From: a virus
Length of the DNA stretch: 64,000 nucleotides
Virus record (IMG/VR): IMGVR_UViG_3300036881_000188
Span: 60,054-124,053 of that record
Strand: one strand, 5' to 3'
Positions 47,872-57,057 of the stretch are shown here, in pieces. The notes beneath the pieces were generated by a model. It was given only the letters and a program-made list of their open reading frames with translations, was not told where the DNA came from and made no database searches. The position numbers and the translations under genes were made by a program. Position 1 is the stretch's first letter, and every line of letters starts with the position of its first letter.

Positions 47872-49828
47872 AAGCCCTCGGGTAGTGCAACGCGGCGTGC
47901 CTGACTTTGTCAGGCTCATCACGGATGACTATCAGGCGCAGATCTCCCACGTTTTCATCCTGCACGGCAACATCTACGACTTCGTAGATAATGCCGGCAA
48001 TGACCTGCCGATCAGGAAGGTGTTGGCCTCCTGTTACGACGACAACATCCAGAAGAGTCTCAATCCGAATGCGGTTTTGGACAACAAGGAAGCCGGCATT
48101 CAGTCGGTCCGGCGTGTATCGCAGAAGACCCGCATTATGGCCTTCTACAACACGTCCACTGGCCTGGATTTTCCCGATCCGAAGAGCAAGACGATGTGGA
48201 TCGAGACTTTCAAGCAGGTGCTTGGCGAAGACGTGATCGAAGACATGGGCAAGACCTACTTCGAGCCCAAGAGTCCGGAAGCGGCAATGAAGCTGCTCAA
48301 TGACTGGTTCGCCATCTCGAAGAAGATCCTGACCGACAACAAGATCAAGCTCACACAGGACCAGGCCTTGCAGCGGGAGCTGTGTCTGACCCTGGTGTTT
48401 ACCGATTCCGACAGCCTATTCCCGCGCGGCGACATCGCCAACCTGGGATGCGACCGTGGCGCTATTGTGAACATCCGGAACTGGGCCCAGGACAAAGCGA
48501 TTGGAGACCGGAATCGGATCATCTTGATGACCCGGCACCTGTCCGATATTCATGAGTCGATCCGCGGCGAACTGGCTGTCAGCCACATCGTCCGGAAGCC
48601 TAACCTGCAGGACCGGTTGGAATGGCTCAACAACTTCGAGACCAACATCAAGAACCGGGTTGTAAAGGACGGTGCGCTGACCATCGGCGAGAACACCAAT
48701 GTGACCGGGATCGACCTGGCCTGTGATTTCAGCATTCAGGAGTTTGCTCTTCAGTCGGCAGGAATGAATCGGCGCCAGATCAAGGATGTCATCCTGAACT
48801 CCTGGCGCAACCAGGTGCCGGTGGACTTTCCATTGGTTCAGGAACGCAAGAAGCGCGCGCTTGAGGACGAGTACGGCGGCATGATTGACATCAAGGAGCC
48901 GTCTTTCGGCTTTGAGTTGATCGGAGGCCATGACCATTTCAAGGACTTTTGCCAGTGGAAGATCATCAAGCCGCTTCGGTCGGGGAACAAGAAGCTCTGC
49001 GCCCGCGGCGCCCTGATGACTGGGCCGCCCGGGACCGGCAAGACGATGGCTGCCTGGGCTCTGGCCAAGGAGGCCGGCGTCAACTTCATCATTGTCGACT
49101 TCGGCAAGGTCTTCGGTGGTCTGGTTGGGGAGACGGAATCCAATACTCGCAAGCTGATTGAAGCGATCGAAGCTGCCGCCCCATGCGTGGTCTTCGGCGA
49201 CGAACTGGATTCGGTGTTTTCCAGCGGGCGACAGTCGGCAGGCGATTCAGGCACCTCAGCTCGTGTCTTCAACTCATTGATGACCTGGCTGTCGGACCCC
49301 GGCCGCGTCGGCAAGGTCGTGTTCCTGGCGGCGACCAACCGACCCGAACTGCTGGATGCTGCGTTGATCCGCGCAGGACGTATGGATGTCAAGATCCCGA
49401 TGCTTCCGCCTGCCAAGGGGGATGCCAAGGGGCGCTGGGCCATCCTGAAGTCGCAGACCCACAAGCACAAGATTGTCCTGGCCGACGATCTGATTGCTTC
49501 CAAGAATAACCCGCAAGCTGGCCTTGGCCGGCTGCTCTATGACCCGAAGCGGATCTGGACGGGCGCCGAGATGGAGCAGCTCCTTCAGGCAGCCTTCGAT
49601 GAAACGATCAGGGCCGAGCGCAAGACAGACGAGAAGGATGACCTGCGAGTCTTCCTCAGCGACTGGGATGCTGCCTTCGACAACATCATCCCCAACACCG
49701 ATGAGGTGGAGCGGATGACGAATCTGGCGCTGCTCTACGTCGACAACCTCCGCTATGTGCCGGCTGAATGGCGCGAAGCCGCGAGGGACAAGAAGAACCT
49801 CAGGGAAGTCTGCGGGTTGGACAAGTAA
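47849..49828 (+). CDS. Ycf46-like AAA ATPase
   Basis: The protein has 659 residues. The N-terminal half is a degenerate ATPase-like domain (SHVFILHGNIYDFV; LVFTDSDSLF). The C-terminal AAA module holds LMTGPPGTGKTMAAWAL (about 389-405), FGGLVGETESNTRK, CVVFGDELDSVF (about 446), GDSGTSARVFNSLMTWL and AATNRPELLDAALIRAGRMD (arginine finger). FGGLVGE and GDSGTxSRVF are hallmarks of Ycf46-type proteins. With the DUF1257 and DUF2997 genes 2.5 kb upstream, this reproduces a known bacterial neighbourhood of unknown function. ATG 47849 follows AAAGGATGGGCAGGACCAA. Confidence 0.83.
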   Translation: MPPKATVKSPRVVQRGVPDFVRLITDDYQAQISHVFILHGNIYDFVDNAGNDLPIRKVLASCYDDNIQKSLNPNAVLDNKEAGIQSVRRVSQKTRIMAFYNTSTGLDFPDPKSKTMWIETFKQVLGEDVIEDMGKTYFEPKSPEAAMKLLNDWFAISKKILTDNKIKLTQDQALQRELCLTLVFTDSDSLFPRGDIANLGCDRGAIVNIRNWAQDKAIGDRNRIILMTRHLSDIHESIRGELAVSHIVRKPNLQDRLEWLNNFETNIKNRVVKDGALTIGENTNVTGIDLACDFSIQEFALQSAGMNRRQIKDVILNSWRNQVPVDFPLVQERKKRALEDEYGGMIDIKEPSFGFELIGGHDHFKDFCQWKIIKPLRSGNKKLCARGALMTGPPGTGKTMAAWALAKEAGVNFIIVDFGKVFGGLVGETESNTRKLIEAIEAAAPCVVFGDELDSVFSSGRQSAGDSGTSARVFNSLMTWLSDPGRVGKVVFLAATNRPELLDAALIRAGRMDVKIPMLPPAKGDAKGRWAILKSQTHKHKIVLADDLIASKNNPQAGLGRLLYDPKRIWTGAEMEQLLQAAFDETIRAERKTDEKDDLRVFLSDWDAAFDNIIPNTDEVERMTNLALLYVDNLRYVPAEWREAARDKKNLREVCGLDK

Positions 49829-49868
49829 CCGGGAGGGTGCCAGAGCGTTGCTTTGGTACCCAACCGAA

Positions 49869-49879
49869 CTAACAGTAAG
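49869..49879 (+). promoter_or_regulatory. palindromic box CTAACAGTAAG
   Basis: One base off the CTAACAGTTAG palindrome; 8 bases before the RecB-like gene start and overlapping its ribosome site (AAGGTGG), as at 19063. Confidence 0.5.
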
Positions 49880-49887
49880 GTGGCAAC

Positions 49888-51165
49888 ATGGGAACGTTCA
49901 ATGTGTTTTCGTATCTTGACCCTGCATTGGTCAAGGAAGAGATGGGAGATCCCTATGCTTCCAAGACGCCGGCTGTATGGCCGTCGGAGGCTTCGGCCGA
50001 GCGTGTGGACAAGACTCTCTTCAATATCGTCGGGAAGTGCCATCGTGCATCCTTCATGCGAATGATGGGCTTCTCAGTCACTAACCCTGCCGATGCCACC
50101 GGCGCCTGGAAGTGGCTCATGGGCCGCGCAATTGAGTCGGGCCTGACCGACCAGGCCAAGCTGGCGGGAATCTACGCAGCCAACGGTGTGAAGCACTTCA
50201 TCCGGGACATCACCTTGTCTCTGGAGTTCGATGTGATCGCCGTCGACCCGGTGGACAAGCGTGGTTGGATTCTGGAGTGCAAGTCGTACTCCGGCTACTA
50301 CGCGAAGAAGGAAATCGAGACGATGAACAAGCCAAAGCTGGAAAACCTCATCCAGATTTGCCTGTATATCCTCGAGGCCCGCACCGGCAAGCGCCTGAAG
50401 GCCATGATCCAGAAGTCGCTCGACGAGCGCAAGGTTCTGGACAAGAAGGTCCGTGACTTCAAGAAGAACGGCGAAGTGTTCGAGCATCGCAACCGCTCCG
50501 AGGCCGACAAGAAGATGGTCAAGAGCATGAGCGATGGTCCGATCGGTGGCAAGTTGCTGTACGTGGACCGTGACTCGGCAAGCCGCAAGGAATTCACCAT
50601 CGAGATATACCAGGACTTCGACGGCTTCCACTATCCGCAGGTGGATGGTGTGCCGTTCAAGATATTCACGATGGAATCGGTCTACTCCCGGTACAAGACC
50701 CAGCAGGGCTACTGGTTCCGCGCGCGGGCTCAAGGCGCTCAGAACCTGGCACAGAAGGGCATCCTTCCGCCGCCGTCTCTGAAGCTGGTGTTGTGTGCCC
50801 AGGATGTGGTTGACGGTGAAGGCTTCGTTCAGAAGACGCGGGAAGACCTGATCGCTGAAAGCAACTACCTGACGCTGCTGGAAGATGAAGTCCGTCTTCT
50901 GCCATCCTCGTTCTGGCCGCCGGCCGAGTACGAATGGTCCTATTCGCCGGTTCGTGTCGAACTGCTGTTCGAGCATGGCGCCATCGGCAAGACCAAGTAC
51001 AACGATTACAAGAAGGATAAGATCAAGCGCCTCGGTGACTGGCAATGCAGCTACTGTTCGGTCGCTGGTCATTGCCTTAAAGAAGCGCGCCCTGAGTTGC
51101 AGTATCTGATCACCGATCTGCAGGGTCTTCTGTCGGACACCAGCGCGGAGGTGGAGATTGGCTAA
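49888..51165 (+). CDS. PD-(D/E)XK nuclease, RecB/Cas4-like
   Basis: The protein has 425 residues. KCHRASFMRMMG (about 50), GRAIESGL (about 77), LEFDVIAVDP (about 112) and WILECKSYSGYY (about 128-139; ExK) build the nuclease core; NLIQICLYILEA is the following helix. Near the end, WQCSYCSVAGHCL supplies three Cys, which with Cys50 could bind an iron-sulfur cluster as in Cas4/AddB. It probably processes DNA ends. It starts a new operon behind a palindromic box. Confidence 0.82.
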   Translation: MGTFNVFSYLDPALVKEEMGDPYASKTPAVWPSEASAERVDKTLFNIVGKCHRASFMRMMGFSVTNPADATGAWKWLMGRAIESGLTDQAKLAGIYAANGVKHFIRDITLSLEFDVIAVDPVDKRGWILECKSYSGYYAKKEIETMNKPKLENLIQICLYILEARTGKRLKAMIQKSLDERKVLDKKVRDFKKNGEVFEHRNRSEADKKMVKSMSDGPIGGKLLYVDRDSASRKEFTIEIYQDFDGFHYPQVDGVPFKIFTMESVYSRYKTQQGYWFRARAQGAQNLAQKGILPPPSLKLVLCAQDVVDGEGFVQKTREDLIAESNYLTLLEDEVRLLPSSFWPPAEYEWSYSPVRVELLFEHGAIGKTKYNDYKKDKIKRLGDWQCSYCSVAGHCLKEARPELQYLITDLQGLLSDTSAEVEIG

Positions 51166-51619
51166 CGCCGAGTTTCCCAAACCAACCGTCATGCCTGTCA
51201 GTCGGGTCCAGCAGATTCTGGCTCTCACCAAAGAGTCCGAGCTGATGGCGGAGATGGCCAAGTTTGAGGATGCGATCTATGAGGCAGGAGACCCGCTGTT
51301 GCGGCTCCTGCGTCTGGATGTCCGGTCCAATGATGTGGCCAACCTGCTGGACCACATGACTTCGGTGGAACGCTGGAGGGAACGGACCACACGCTGGTTT
51401 GGCTTGGCCACCTGCTTCGTCTCGCACTGCAAGAGCGATCACTTCATTGTCAAGCGCGAGAAGGGCATCTCTGATTTCGACCGCGAGGCCTATCAGAAGC
51501 GGCTCCTGGCTGGTTTCCTCGGCCTGGAGACATGGCTCGAAGGCCTGGTCAAGTCTGTGGACAGCCGGGTCAACCTCTGCAAGAAACTCCTCGGGATCGA
51601 GGAAGGAACCAACAACTAG
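51158..51619 (+). CDS. hypothetical helical protein, 153 aa (TTG start)
   Basis: TTG 51158 has GGAGGTGGAGA upstream. All-helical protein (RVQQILALTKESELMAEMA; GFLGLETWLEGLVKSV). It lies between the nuclease and RecA, so it may be a recombination accessory factor. No family is recognised. Confidence 0.66.
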   Translation: MANAEFPKPTVMPVSRVQQILALTKESELMAEMAKFEDAIYEAGDPLLRLLRLDVRSNDVANLLDHMTSVERWRERTTRWFGLATCFVSHCKSDHFIVKREKGISDFDREAYQKRLLAGFLGLETWLEGLVKSVDSRVNLCKKLLGIEEGTNN

Positions 51620-51626
51620 GAGCACT

Positions 51627-52814
51627 ATGCCACCACGGAAGAAGAAGGAACAGAAGGAGCCCGTCGGCATCAATGATGCGTTCGAGGCCCAGCTTGCCAC
51701 GCTGGGTCTTGGCGACGCCTTGAAGCTGGCGGACGAATACGACAACGACGTCGTGTGCGTCACGACCGGATTTCCCGGCCTGGATCATGCGATCGACGAT
51801 CGTGGCATCAACTGTGGGCTTCCCAAGTGCCGCCATTCGGAGATCTATTCGAAGAAGGAGCATGCCGGCAAGACCAGTCTCGCTCTGGCCATCGGTGTGA
51901 CCTGGCAGCTGCTGGGTCTTCGCGTGGGAATCCTCGACATCGAAGGCAGCATGACCGCTGCGTATCTGAAGCAGCTGGGGTTCATCACCGACAAGGCCGA
52001 AGCCGAAGCCAGGGGCCTTTATGCTGTTCGTCTGGTGCAGGTGAAAGTCAAGGCGGAAGACTGCGAGACCGAGATGGTCTATGTGGAAGCTGTGCTTGAC
52101 CTCATTGCCAAGGCAGCCAACGTGTTCGATCTCTTGATTGTCGATTCGGTGGATGCATTGGTCTCTGAAGCCGACGCCGCCAAGACGACAAGTGATAACG
52201 ATCTGGTCGGCGGTATCTCGAAGAAGATGAGGGGCTTTTTCCGCAAGAACACCACCCGCCGTTCACATGTCTGCTGGCTGAATCATGCAAACAAATCCAT
52301 CGGCGGAACGATGGTGAGCTACTCGACATCTGGCGGTAAGTCAGTGCCTCGATACAGCTCATTGCGCTTCGAATTGGAAGTGATCGGCAAGCTGGCGGAG
52401 GGCGACAAAGATCCATACGGGTTCATCACCCGTGTGAAGCTGGTCAAGGACCGGCTCGGCGCCAACTGGCGCTACACCGATCTCTATTACATCTTCGGTG
52501 AAGGGTTTTCCAAGGAGTATGACTACTTCAAGCAGGCGCTTCGTGTCGGCATCATCACCAAGTTCGGCGGATGGTTCTACATCCTCGGCGAGGGCAAGAA
52601 TGTCGATGAGCGGAAGAAGAGCGCCCCCTGGAAGTGTCAGGGCGAACTGGGTTCCTATCGTGATTTGATTGGTGAGCACCGTTCCATCTTCGACGGAATC
52701 AAGCAATTGATCGATGGCGAGGATGTAATACCTGAAGTCGGTTTCGAGCACGGAGACGAGGCGGCGGCGGCAGCAGCTGAGGCTGAGGAGTTCCAAGAAG
52801 CTGAGGCGGCTTAG
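51627..52814 (+). CDS. RecA-like recombinase
   Basis: The protein has 395 residues. TGFPGLDHAIDDRGI (about 47-61) is the RecA lead-in. The Walker A is KKEHAGKTSLAL (about 76-87), where Lys replaces the first Gly but the family Glu is kept. GILDIEGSMT (about 104), FDLLIVDSVDALVSE (about 171-185) and HANKSIGGTMVSYSTSGGK (about 220-238; loop 2 and the GGxAL-like region) follow. The end is Ala/Glu-rich. It promotes strand exchange. ATG 51627 follows CTAGGAGCACT. Confidence 0.87.
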   Translation: MPPRKKKEQKEPVGINDAFEAQLATLGLGDALKLADEYDNDVVCVTTGFPGLDHAIDDRGINCGLPKCRHSEIYSKKEHAGKTSLALAIGVTWQLLGLRVGILDIEGSMTAAYLKQLGFITDKAEAEARGLYAVRLVQVKVKAEDCETEMVYVEAVLDLIAKAANVFDLLIVDSVDALVSEADAAKTTSDNDLVGGISKKMRGFFRKNTTRRSHVCWLNHANKSIGGTMVSYSTSGGKSVPRYSSLRFELEVIGKLAEGDKDPYGFITRVKLVKDRLGANWRYTDLYYIFGEGFSKEYDYFKQALRVGIITKFGGWFYILGEGKNVDERKKSAPWKCQGELGSYRDLIGEHRSIFDGIKQLIDGEDVIPEVGFEHGDEAAAAAAEAEEFQEAEAA

Positions 52815-52817
52815 TCA

Positions 52818-53405
52818 ATGCCCGTTGCTGAGTCGTGTGAGTTTGGCGCCAACCGGTGCAAGAACTCGGACACCCTTGTTGGGCCGGTACGAGGCAAATG
52901 CTGCCTCTGCCGGCTCGCTCCGGGTAATGAGGACTTGGGATTGGAACGCTGCTACTGGATTGCCCTTACCAGCAGCAAGCAGCGCGCCCATCCTGTGCTG
53001 GAACACGAGAAGACGCTCGCCCGAATGCAGAAGTCTCGGGATGCACAGCAGACCCGGCTAAAGAAGGACCGCGGCAAGAAGAAGGTTCTGCAACGGGCTG
53101 AGGCTGCTGAGCAAGCAACTGGGAAGCATCTCAACATTACCGCCACCAAGAACTCTGGCCGCTCGAATAGGGACGGCGATCATGTCGCGGCCGGCTTCAT
53201 CACCCTCGATACCAAGTTCCAGTCCCAAAGAGAAAACCCGGTCGTGTTGCTGTCTGAACTGACGAAGGTCAGGCAGGATGCGACTCGGGCCAAGATGTCC
53301 ATTGGCGGATTGGTGCTGAGAAATCAGCATGGCGTCGGGGTAGTGGTTTTCGATGAGACGGATTTCGCTCGCGTACTCGGCTATCTCACGGAGAAAGACT
53401 CATGA
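52818..53405 (+). CDS. Hjc-like PD-(D/E)XK nuclease (putative)
   Basis: The protein has 195 residues. The N-terminus has five Cys (CEFGANRCKNS, CCLCRL), a likely zinc site, and a basic helix follows. Residues about 108-190 resemble archaeal-type Holliday junction resolvases: NSGRSNRDGDHVA, ITLDTKFQSQ (D-x-K), a helix with KVRQDATRA, and VGVVVFDETDFARVL. Direct fit is modest; it may be another nuclease of the same fold. It lies between RecA and the primase-helicase. Confidence 0.65.
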   Translation: MPVAESCEFGANRCKNSDTLVGPVRGKCCLCRLAPGNEDLGLERCYWIALTSSKQRAHPVLEHEKTLARMQKSRDAQQTRLKKDRGKKKVLQRAEAAEQATGKHLNITATKNSGRSNRDGDHVAAGFITLDTKFQSQRENPVVLLSELTKVRQDATRAKMSIGGLVLRNQHGVGVVVFDETDFARVLGYLTEKDS

Positions 53406-56011
53406 CCAGCAGTAGACAGGCCCTCGATCAGGTAATCGCGCAGATCAAAGAGCCGATGTACATTACGGAATACCTGACAGCTTGCGGTTACGACACCGGC
53501 AAGAGGTTCTCTTGCCCCAACCCGGACCATCCGGATAAGCACCCTTCGGCAGGTCTCATCCGGTTTAGCAACCGGGGCTACTGCTTCTCGTGTCAGACTT
53601 CCTTCGACATCTTCGATCTCTGTGTCTGGTTGGAGGGTCGCCCTTCGTCTGGCCCGGGCTGGGTGACCGAGACGGTCAAGTACCTGGCCGATCGATTCAA
53701 CATTCCGTTTGAGGCACCCGATCTGACGACGGAAGAACTGCGGGAGATGGAAGTCATCACCGCCTACTCGCACGCCTACCAAATCGTTCGGCATGTCAAG
53801 GACAATGAGCTTCCTCCCATCGTCCTGAACAAAGTCCACGAGCTGCGTTGGGATCAAGGCCTTCGCTACAAGATGGGCATTGGCACCGTGAAGTCCTACG
53901 ATGACTATCTGCACAGGATGACGGTGCAGTACAAGCACTCGCTGGATCTACTGCAAAGTTGCGACCTTGCCGACAGCCGGGAGCACCACAACGCCAGCCG
54001 AATCTTCAGCCCGGAATCCCTGATCTACACCATCCGGGATGTAAATGGCTCGCCCATTGGTTTCTCGGCGCGTGACCTGCTGTTCATTGAGCATCAGGCC
54101 GACTTCGATGCCGGCAAGACCAAACGGGAGGCCAAGAAGTACGTCCACACCCGTGAGGAAGGCACGCTGTTCAATAAGCGGAATCTGCTCTACAACCTGG
54201 ATCTGGCCAAGAAGTTCGATGGCCCAATCACGGTGGTAGAGGGAAACCCTGATTGTGTGACCCTGTATGCCGGTGGTGAACTGGGGACAGTCGCCACCTG
54301 CGGCACGGCCTTCACTCGCGAGCACCTGGAGCTTCTGCTGTCGCTTGGCAAGCGCCACATCATTGTCGGGATGGACAACGACAAGGCCGGCAAGAAGGGT
54401 GTGGAGCGGGTCGTCAAGCTGGTCGAAGAGGTCAGTGGCAGTGTGGGCACCCGGTTGGAGGTCATCACCACTCCCGATGGCGTCAAAGATCCGGATGAGT
54501 ACATTCGCCGATTCGAGACCCTGGAGAAAGGAACTGACGCCTGGCGCAAACTGGAACGTCTGGACATGTTTACCTGGAGCCTGAAATGCAGACGGGAAGC
54601 CGGAGAAGATCCGTTTACCATCTGCGAGTCGACGATTCCGCTGATTATCAACGAGCCGTCGAACATCCTGAGGATGCGTCAGGCCCGGCAATTGGCCCAC
54701 TGGACTAACACCAACGAAGACTTCGTAATGAAGGAAGTCCTCCGTCTGATGGACAAGGAGGATGCGAGGCTGGACGAAGAGCGGTCGCTGATCGGCGATA
54801 CCGTTGCCAAGAAGCTCCGCCAGGACCCGGCCCACATTGAGGCCCACCTCGCTGCCGCCACGGCGCAGCTTGAAACCCTCAGCAAGAAGAAGATCGGCTA
54901 CAACCCGGAATCGGTGCTGAAAACCATCGACGTTCTCTTCGATCAGAAGGAGCGAAATATCACTGAGTACGAGTTGCGGACGGGATACCCGATCTTCGAC
55001 AAGATGTTCGGTGGCATCCCGCGGTATGGCTCGATGCTTTGCTATCCGGGCAAGCCTCACCATGGCAAGTCGATTGTCCTCGACAACCAGATCATCGGGC
55101 TGCTGGAGAACAACGAAGACCTGATCATGCTTCTGCACACGGTCGATGACTCGATGAATGATCGCATCAACCGCCTGCTGGGTGCCTATACAGGGATGCC
55201 AAGCGACTGCTTCCGCCGGCCGGGTTACTACATGAACCACCCGGAGGGCCAGGAGCTTGCACCTGAGGACTTCCACGAACGCTATCACGCCGCCAAGACC
55301 TGGTATCGCAAGATGCACGAGGATGAGCGCCTGATCGTTGTCGATCCTTCGATCTTGCCTTCTGACCTTGGCTGCCTGAAGTCGTGGGTTCAGGATCTGC
55401 GGAAGAAGTTTCCCGATCACGCGCTGTTGGTGGTCGGAGACAACTTCCACCTGTACAGCCTGGTCACCAATGAGACAGGCGAGGGTTATATCCGTGCCAT
55501 GTCTCGCTTCATCAACGAGGAGATCGTTGCAGCGAATCGCACGACCGCCTTGTTCACGATGGAGATTCCGAAGGAGCAGTTGCGCCCGGGTTCTCGCCCG
55601 ACGTATCTGAACCTGAAGGGATCGGCTGGCCTCTCTTTCGATGCCAAGGCCAACTGCGGAGTCTACAACCAGCTTCAGGACTGGTGTGACGTTCCCAACA
55701 ACGTTGACGTCTGGTGGGAGTCTTCCGAATGGATGGAAACGGTCACGAACCCTGATGGGGTTCAAGCTCGGGTCGCCATCAGGAAGCCGATCATCGAAGT
55801 CATCATCGACAAGAACAAGATCACCGGCACGAAGGGAACGATCTTCTACCGGCTGGAAGACAAGTCTGGCCAGATGATCGAATGTTCCGATCGGGAACAG
55901 CAGCAATACCGCACCAGGCTGGTCGAAGCAGCGGCTACCAGGGATAAGGCCGACAAGTCGGCACGAGGCACTCTGGCAGGCTCCAGGGCCGCGTACAGGT
56001 CCAAGCTGTGA
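53402..56011 (+). CDS. primase-helicase (DnaG/DnaB-type fusion)
   Basis: The protein has 869 residues. A CHC2-type zinc finger is at C38, H43, C61 and C64. A TOPRIM domain follows, with VVEGNPDCV (about 278) and IVGMDNDKAG (about 320-329). The C-terminal DnaB-like motor carries CYPGKPHHGKSIV (about 546-558, an atypical Walker A) and LLVVGDNFHLYSL (Walker B region). It should unwind DNA at the fork and lay primers, like T7 gp4. ATGA overlap with the preceding gene. Confidence 0.87.
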   Translation: MTSSRQALDQVIAQIKEPMYITEYLTACGYDTGKRFSCPNPDHPDKHPSAGLIRFSNRGYCFSCQTSFDIFDLCVWLEGRPSSGPGWVTETVKYLADRFNIPFEAPDLTTEELREMEVITAYSHAYQIVRHVKDNELPPIVLNKVHELRWDQGLRYKMGIGTVKSYDDYLHRMTVQYKHSLDLLQSCDLADSREHHNASRIFSPESLIYTIRDVNGSPIGFSARDLLFIEHQADFDAGKTKREAKKYVHTREEGTLFNKRNLLYNLDLAKKFDGPITVVEGNPDCVTLYAGGELGTVATCGTAFTREHLELLLSLGKRHIIVGMDNDKAGKKGVERVVKLVEEVSGSVGTRLEVITTPDGVKDPDEYIRRFETLEKGTDAWRKLERLDMFTWSLKCRREAGEDPFTICESTIPLIINEPSNILRMRQARQLAHWTNTNEDFVMKEVLRLMDKEDARLDEERSLIGDTVAKKLRQDPAHIEAHLAAATAQLETLSKKKIGYNPESVLKTIDVLFDQKERNITEYELRTGYPIFDKMFGGIPRYGSMLCYPGKPHHGKSIVLDNQIIGLLENNEDLIMLLHTVDDSMNDRINRLLGAYTGMPSDCFRRPGYYMNHPEGQELAPEDFHERYHAAKTWYRKMHEDERLIVVDPSILPSDLGCLKSWVQDLRKKFPDHALLVVGDNFHLYSLVTNETGEGYIRAMSRFINEEIVAANRTTALFTMEIPKEQLRPGSRPTYLNLKGSAGLSFDAKANCGVYNQLQDWCDVPNNVDVWWESSEWMETVTNPDGVQARVAIRKPIIEVIIDKNKITGTKGTIFYRLEDKSGQMIECSDREQQQYRTRLVEAAATRDKADKSARGTLAGSRAAYRSKL

Positions 56012-56016
56012 GTCTA

Positions 56017-56027
56017 CTAACCGTTAG
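56017..56027 (+). promoter_or_regulatory. palindromic box CTAACCGTTAG
   Basis: A perfect CTAAC-C-GTTAG palindrome 5 bases after the primase-helicase stop, followed by a stem GGCAGG...CCTGCC (56026-56047). It lies 50 bases before the next gene. Confidence 0.5.
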
Positions 56028-56076
56028 GCAGGTCCGGCCTGGCCTGCCTGGCACAACGAAGTGAAGAGGAGCATCA

Positions 56077-56478
56077 ATGAGCACACGGAACTACAAGGTT
56101 GAGTTCGATCCCACCTTTTTCGGTGGAAACTATACGGGACACGGTAACCATGCCCTTATTCCCGAACAGTTGGTCGAGAAAGTCGGCATGTCCGCGGCGT
56201 TCCTAAAGACCACCGGGCACAACCCGGCCAATATCGTTCACTTTGCTGAAGACCTTCGGTTCGATTCCAAGGGCTTGCTTTGCACTGATGAACCCGCGAT
56301 CGACACCTCAACGGATTCGACAGTTGAGCTGGCGGCCGAGGGGACTGTTCAGATCCCGGCGGATGAACCAATCCAATTCCCGGAGCCAACCGTGATCGAG
56401 ATTGGTGACCAGCCGGTTCAGATCGAGACCGAGAGCCAGGACGTGCCAAGGCTGTCCAGGCGCAAACAGGCGGCCTAA
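56077..56478 (+). CDS. hypothetical protein, 133 aa
   Basis: Start ATG 56077 follows AAGAGGAGCATCA. A compact N-terminal region (YKVEFDPTFFGGNYTGHGN) is followed by an acidic, Pro-rich, low-complexity tail. No family is recognised. Confidence 0.68.
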   Translation: MSTRNYKVEFDPTFFGGNYTGHGNHALIPEQLVEKVGMSAAFLKTTGHNPANIVHFAEDLRFDSKGLLCTDEPAIDTSTDSTVELAAEGTVQIPADEPIQFPEPTVIEIGDQPVQIETESQDVPRLSRRKQAA

Positions 56479-56501
56479 CTCAGTTCAACAGAAGGAGCTG
56501 C

Positions 56502-57056
56502 ATGAAACACGGACGCGACTTCCTCGTCTACCTCGCCGGCCCAATCTCCGGCATGACCTACGACGAGGCGCAAGCCTGGCGTGCTTATGCGAGCCAGAAC
56601 CTGCCACAGGAAATCCGGGCAATTTCGCCGCTTCGGGCAAAGTCCCAGCGGCTTGCCCGCCTGGGCAAGATCTGGAACAGCTATGAGGACCATCCTCTCT
56701 GCTGTGAAAGCGGAATCACAGCCCGCGATCGCAACGATTGCACGCGCGCGGATGCCTTGATCGTCAATCTGCTGGGCGCCACATTTGTTTCGCCCGGAAC
56801 CTGCATCGAGCTTGGCTGGGCGGATGTGTACCGCATCCCAGTCATCCTCGTCATGGAGAAGACAGGGAATCCTTATGACCATCCGATGGTCCGGCGCACG
56901 GCCGGCTTCCGTGTGGAGACCCTCGACGAGGCGCTCGCCGTCTGCGAAGCAGTCCTCATGCCCGAAGGAGTCGGAACCGCACGGGAACTCCCGCTCGAAC
57001 CGATCCAGGACTGGCGAGTCCCCGTGCTGGACCCTGGCCAGAGGATAGCGGCCTGA
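56502..57056 (+). CDS. nucleoside 2-deoxyribosyltransferase-like protein
   Basis: The protein has 184 residues. FLVYLAGPISGMTYDEAQAW (about 7-26), ARDRNDCTRADALIVNLLGA (about 74-93) and SPGTCIELGWADVYRIPVI (about 97-115; catalytic Glu) fit the 2-deoxyribosyltransferase/DNPH1 superfamily. These enzymes exchange or remove bases on deoxynucleosides, and a role in nucleotide salvage or in removal of modified nucleotides is plausible. Start follows AGAAGGAGCTGC. Confidence 0.8.
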   Translation: MKHGRDFLVYLAGPISGMTYDEAQAWRAYASQNLPQEIRAISPLRAKSQRLARLGKIWNSYEDHPLCCESGITARDRNDCTRADALIVNLLGATFVSPGTCIELGWADVYRIPVILVMEKTGNPYDHPMVRRTAGFRVETLDEALAVCEAVLMPEGVGTARELPLEPIQDWRVPVLDPGQRIAA

Positions 57057-57057
57057 C

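Noticed and set aside
53948-55906. 652-codon open frame on the minus strand
   Set aside because: It lies entirely antisense to the primase-helicase, whose motifs are clear. The translation shows no family and reflects codon bias of the plus-strand gene.
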